Of a stretch of DNA of 15,934 bases, positions 15,001 to 15,934 are shown piece after piece. The notes beneath the pieces are model-generated. The model was not told the origin of the DNA, searched no databases, and was given only the letters and a program-made list of their open reading frames with translations. Source of the stretch: Ignavibacteriaceae bacterium. Lineage in GTDB: Bacteria > Bacteroidota > Ignavibacteria > Ignavibacteriales > Ignavibacteriaceae. Positions within the stretch are counted from its first letter, which is position 1, and every line of letters begins with the position of its first letter. Both the position numbers and the translations under genes were made by a program. Location of the stretch: NCBI GenBank assembly GCA_019912505.1, contig JAIOIM010000110.1:1-15934 (forward strand), written 5' to 3'.

Positions 15001-15934
15001 ACATGTTTAATTGTTGTTTTGGTTATTTCATCCTTGGTGGGGAGAACAGAGCGAGGAACCGAAAGCCCATTTAAAAGATTTACATATTTAAGCAATCCGC
15101 TTTGGGCAAGATTGTCTTTTGCTTTTAAATGATTTTCGGGATTAATTTCTATTGAGTAGAATTTAGCGTCCTTTAGGTTTGCGTTCTTCATTGCTTCTGC
15201 AATTATTGATGTTGTTCCGGTGCCGAGATAAGTTCCGGTTTCAATTATTTTTTTAGGTTTTACTTCGCTAAAAATACTCTGAATACTTTCGGCAAATGTG
15301 GAGCCCTGTCCAACTTCGGTTAAATCCGCACCTTGGGAGTAATCTTCTGCAACCCTCAATTTTATTTCTTCTTTTAAAAATTCCTCCGGCGATATATTTT
15401 TGAGCAGAATAACAACACCGTTATCTTGTGTGTTGTTAACCAAAGCGTTAAAAGAGGGAAAGCTATTTAAGAACCTGGGAATGAGTTTTTCAAGGTACTT
15501 ATGTGCTGGATGAATTATATCATCGAATACTATAGCTCCGGCATCGCTTAAAAGTTTTTCAGCATCTATCAAATCTTCCCAAGCACCAGCCTCTTCGTGG
15601 TCGCCGTCAACATTAATTAAATCAAATTTGCGCCGTTGATTAATCAACTCCTTTAATACATGATGACTATTACCCTGGATGTACTCCAGCTTTGCGTTAT
15701 TGTTCGCTTGCTTTTGAAAATTAGTTAGCTGTTTTTCCGTATAATCTTTTGTGTTTGGAAGATCGGCGTAACTTCCACTCCAAAGGTCTACTAAAACCGC
15801 ATGCCTTACAGAACTGCCATGAAGTGCTTGTACTAACGAACCGCCCGTGCGAACACCAACTTCCAAATAGTTTTCGGGTTGAAGCTTTTTTACTATAAAA
15901 TTAATTGTAACATGAATATTCCAAAAATCTATTC
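9042..15934 (-). CDS. Giant methyltransferase/glycosyltransferase/TPR multidomain protein, 5' end beyond window
   Basis: At least 2296 residues in one frame; numbering here is from the first full visible codon (15930-15932). The frame is open to the window edge. A TTG at 15864-15866 is not a credible start because it cuts inside SAM motif I (YLEVGVRTGGS, 22-32). Domains: 1-180 class I methyltransferase with DGDH at 109-112; 222-422 a second such fold (IIETGTYLGTGTTS 229-242); 446-722 zinc ribbon (Cys 446, 449, 465, 468) plus methyltransferase with DIGCGWGG (543-550) and MSHVLEHVPDP; 745-1072 GT9 with IRTDAIGD, ETGLAH and a Cys cluster (1054, 1057, 1061, 1068); 1082-1307 unassigned helical linker; 1312-1537 GT2 (VVPSKNR, ASDD); 1600-1817 second GT2 (IVSTYN, NTDD, GDYEFW); 1887-2284 TPRs. 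No membrane segment is seen. It heads the unit leading into flagellin. Assembly of a methylated glycan for flagellin is inferred; a surface polysaccharide role is the alternative. Confidence 0.9.
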   Translation of the reverse strand, partial: IDFWNIHVTINFIVKKLQPENYLEVGVRTGGSLVQALHGSSVRHAVLVDLWSGSYADLPNTKDYTEKQLTNFQKQANNNAKLEYIQGNSHHVLKELINQRRKFDLINVDGDHEEAGAWEDLIDAEKLLSDAGAIVFDDIIHPAHKYLEKLIPRFLNSFPSFNALVNNTQDNGVVILLKNISPEEFLKEEIKLRVAEDYSQGADLTEVGQGSTFAESIQSIFSEVKPKKIIETGTYLGTGTTSIIAEAMKNANLKDAKFYSIEINPENHLKAKDNLAQSGLLKYVNLLNGLSVPRSVLPTKDEITKTTIKHVEYNNIFVDHREDERAQLYFQETDFPDVQEDLLGKTLAEFNFNPDFILLDSAGYMGFLEFQYLLSKLKGDCIIALDDIYHIKHHKSFLFMQDDSRFEIMVSSKEKFGFCVAKFKFNPDIKVENNFSNLNDKETINCLLCGSDKSTIMHAPDIVKCSNCGMVYLKERPNQKWMENYYKTVYAVDDPAAAVTVAVPADVKQLDTKKEYIAAQRRSLFEEAVAQYGNSIEGKTLVDIGCGWGGLLYNARKYGLKVIGYEFTQHNVNFARNVLNLDVRQAQFADSNLPPNSVDIVTMSHVLEHVPDPVKLVKKINEVLTPGGIFFCVVPNFYSLCSAYLGEKWAWLDRDWHYTQFTVDSITNLFVKSGFVVEKLTTQSGDFGSVIPKQILKIKFPEKTDDELAKLLIEVNEQNFGEEITIVGKKPATILTDKLEDSGKNILWIRTDAIGDCVLASSMLKPLKEFYSDYKITVVCQNIVKELYETSPYVDNIISFDKRRIVLDTEYRNEIISKIQALKAEIAFNSIYSRDILADYLTINSGADTKIAHDGDLSNILPHQKEENNKLYSRLVKNNPSSFSELARHQDFLMNIGTGSHKLDATIWLADADLNYAENIFTEHKLNAKKTVALFAGAQHEVRVYNDYGKAINEYCVKNGFTVILLGSSKDSQVNQANAKDLTVNTIDLTGATSIRQSAAILKKCAAAVGAETGLAHIACAVGTPNLILLGGGHFGRFMPYSNLTSIVALPLECFGCNWQCKYGTTTCVKDVDYKIISLAFENMIENSYAKTTLYLQSDYRHSFLSSLPRTAGVEKWYQGECEIKIIDPYPSDSTQNFLESVEKSTNQKIFKLLEKLYKLYNLNSLNVKDYAQYEKNLLVEKKQLQLVLTQSKDTFENNSFYHYLKGLFFEQEDNSEASVEEYVSSLKHCINNRVLYKLAGTADSNALIPYSFYLYQELATLGVEKTEMMKKAKHWSELLAINNSNTLTRIDGDIPLPKAIVPKLNNGNSSVLVSFVVPSKNRVSGLSEFLSSLNAACVGIDYEVLLYIGGELDDSYKEAIKKYNIKKVFRDEEIFGNNNPFSWTKLMNHGFSHSAGQWIMYASDDIVLHPFAVNFALQKSTDKKIGGISFLHRNTVQNYDGFFKEYGFEVYGKRPFINFGIIRKEAFVKARGFDEDIIFYAGDSDFCWRVVESGYKIIPSYYSLVEHINIEDAIKVFNSGKVYRIDTYYFLKKWKNYINSLKDKTLVKERFILPDITNIKKHILKTAVQNNIPINDILLVDNEYEQFTNSINTVEEKTIKVSAIVSTYNSESFIKGCLDDLIEQTLYKSGELEIVVIDSGSEENEGKIIKEYQKKYSDIIYERTEKETIYSAWNRGIKLARGKYITNANTDDRHAVNALEKLAQALDANESIGVTYADMYKTIVPNDCFTSNSKKAVVKWMDFDPDLLLFGCFVGPQPMWQKALHEKYGMFDDALEVVGDYEFWLRLSSGVRFYHLKEVLGLYFYSDKSAEHRNENITKSEDDKIRDYYLIKNISTKEDVSRILSKIELIGAVKELKDYYEKAKGFIMLRQNGLQIEEQLKSVIADSSSYNAEDLITTLEQLITVLTSSDVLLDKEKYLTILYNLCGVFYLKENIAVKAKLSFENALSINPESSEACAGLGEIFILEDDLDAAKTMFEWAAKFDSENKSAANRLQELTDIEIQKNSVPIVSDNGDMLKNKLEDFLSAVDSLVAADEYEKSLNLLKQSQQHFTELEPSEYAQELQSKFAVLYGFAQLGLDNIEEAKECFEESMELNPESSEACRGLGEVFIKNDMPEEAAVMFESAVKIYSSNIKAISRLNELYGSPETITAVETVSTKKEKLFTDAYNLFAAKKYNEAKSLLTESEIKLSGELNHPENNMFSSAFYNLQGFNYLALNLHKNAQGSFEQALQYNPDSPKACYGLGEVFFINKEDRSAKAMFEWAVKNDPSDQLSISGLSKINRVLNLNEQHNSLNE
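9081..10274 (-). repeat. Three-fold TPR module repeat inside the giant gene
   Basis: The C-terminal 400 residues contain three copies of a module about 140 residues long. The best conserved cores are SFENALSINPESSEACAGLG (near 10079), CFEESMELNPESSEACRGLG (near 9644) and SFEQALQYNPDSPKACYGLG (near 9230), each followed by GE(I/V)F and an A-x-x-MFE-x-A motif. Spacing between cores is 145 and 138 residues. The copies have clearly diverged in DNA sequence, so the duplication is not recent. Each copy has two canonical TPR helices pairs plus a less conserved helical lead-in. Confidence 0.8.

Noticed and set aside
1..15934. CRISPR arrays, tRNA/rRNA genes, insertion sequences
   Set aside because: No short regular repeats with spacers, no cloverleaf or rRNA-like sequence, and no transposase or terminal inverted repeats were seen. 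The window is almost fully packed with minus-strand coding sequence.

Overview
The window is an AT-rich bacterial segment in which every recognisable gene lies on the minus strand. It carries the filament end of a flagellar gene cluster and, directly upstream of the flagellin gene, three very large glycosyltransferase/TPR genes. Flagellar genes, AT richness, abundant TPR proteins and TTG start use fit a flagellated member of the Ignavibacteria/Chlorobi side of the Bacteroidota. No rRNA or other phylogenetic marker is in view, so this placement is a guess.

Reading in the direction of transcription (high to low coordinates), the window opens inside a giant gene (15934 to 9042) that is cut by the window edge. 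It encodes at least 2296 residues: two methyltransferase-like folds, a zinc-ribbon plus SAM methyltransferase, a GT9 glycosyltransferase, two GT2 glycosyltransferases and a triplicated TPR module. It overlaps by 4 bases (ATGA) a 1025-residue TPR + GT9-like + GT4 protein (9045 to 5968). A GT2 + TPR protein (5963 to 4452) follows after a few bases. The three form one tightly packed unit with at least six glycosyltransferase and three methyltransferase-fold domains.

A 108-base gap (4344 to 4451) holds a near-consensus sigma-28 promoter, a perfect hairpin at the predicted mRNA 5' end and a GGAGG ribosome binding site. It leads into a short flagellin gene (4343 to 3543). A GC-rich hairpin separates flagellin from fliS, fliD, a FliT/FlgN-like chaperone gene and an flgM-like anti-sigma-28 gene with a TTG start. 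A second hairpin (678 to 709) probably ends this unit. The left edge (618 to 1) holds the start of a histidine kinase with almost no sequence before its phospho-acceptor histidine.

Inferred working model: sigma-28 drives flagellin and perhaps the downstream export chaperone, cap and FlgM genes. The hairpin after flagellin would lower downstream expression relative to flagellin. The three upstream proteins would build and transfer a multi-sugar, probably methylated, glycan onto flagellin, with their TPR parts holding the acceptor, as described for Caulobacter FlmG. Location and domain content support this model. No nucleotide-sugar synthesis gene is visible, and the acceptor could instead be another surface polymer.
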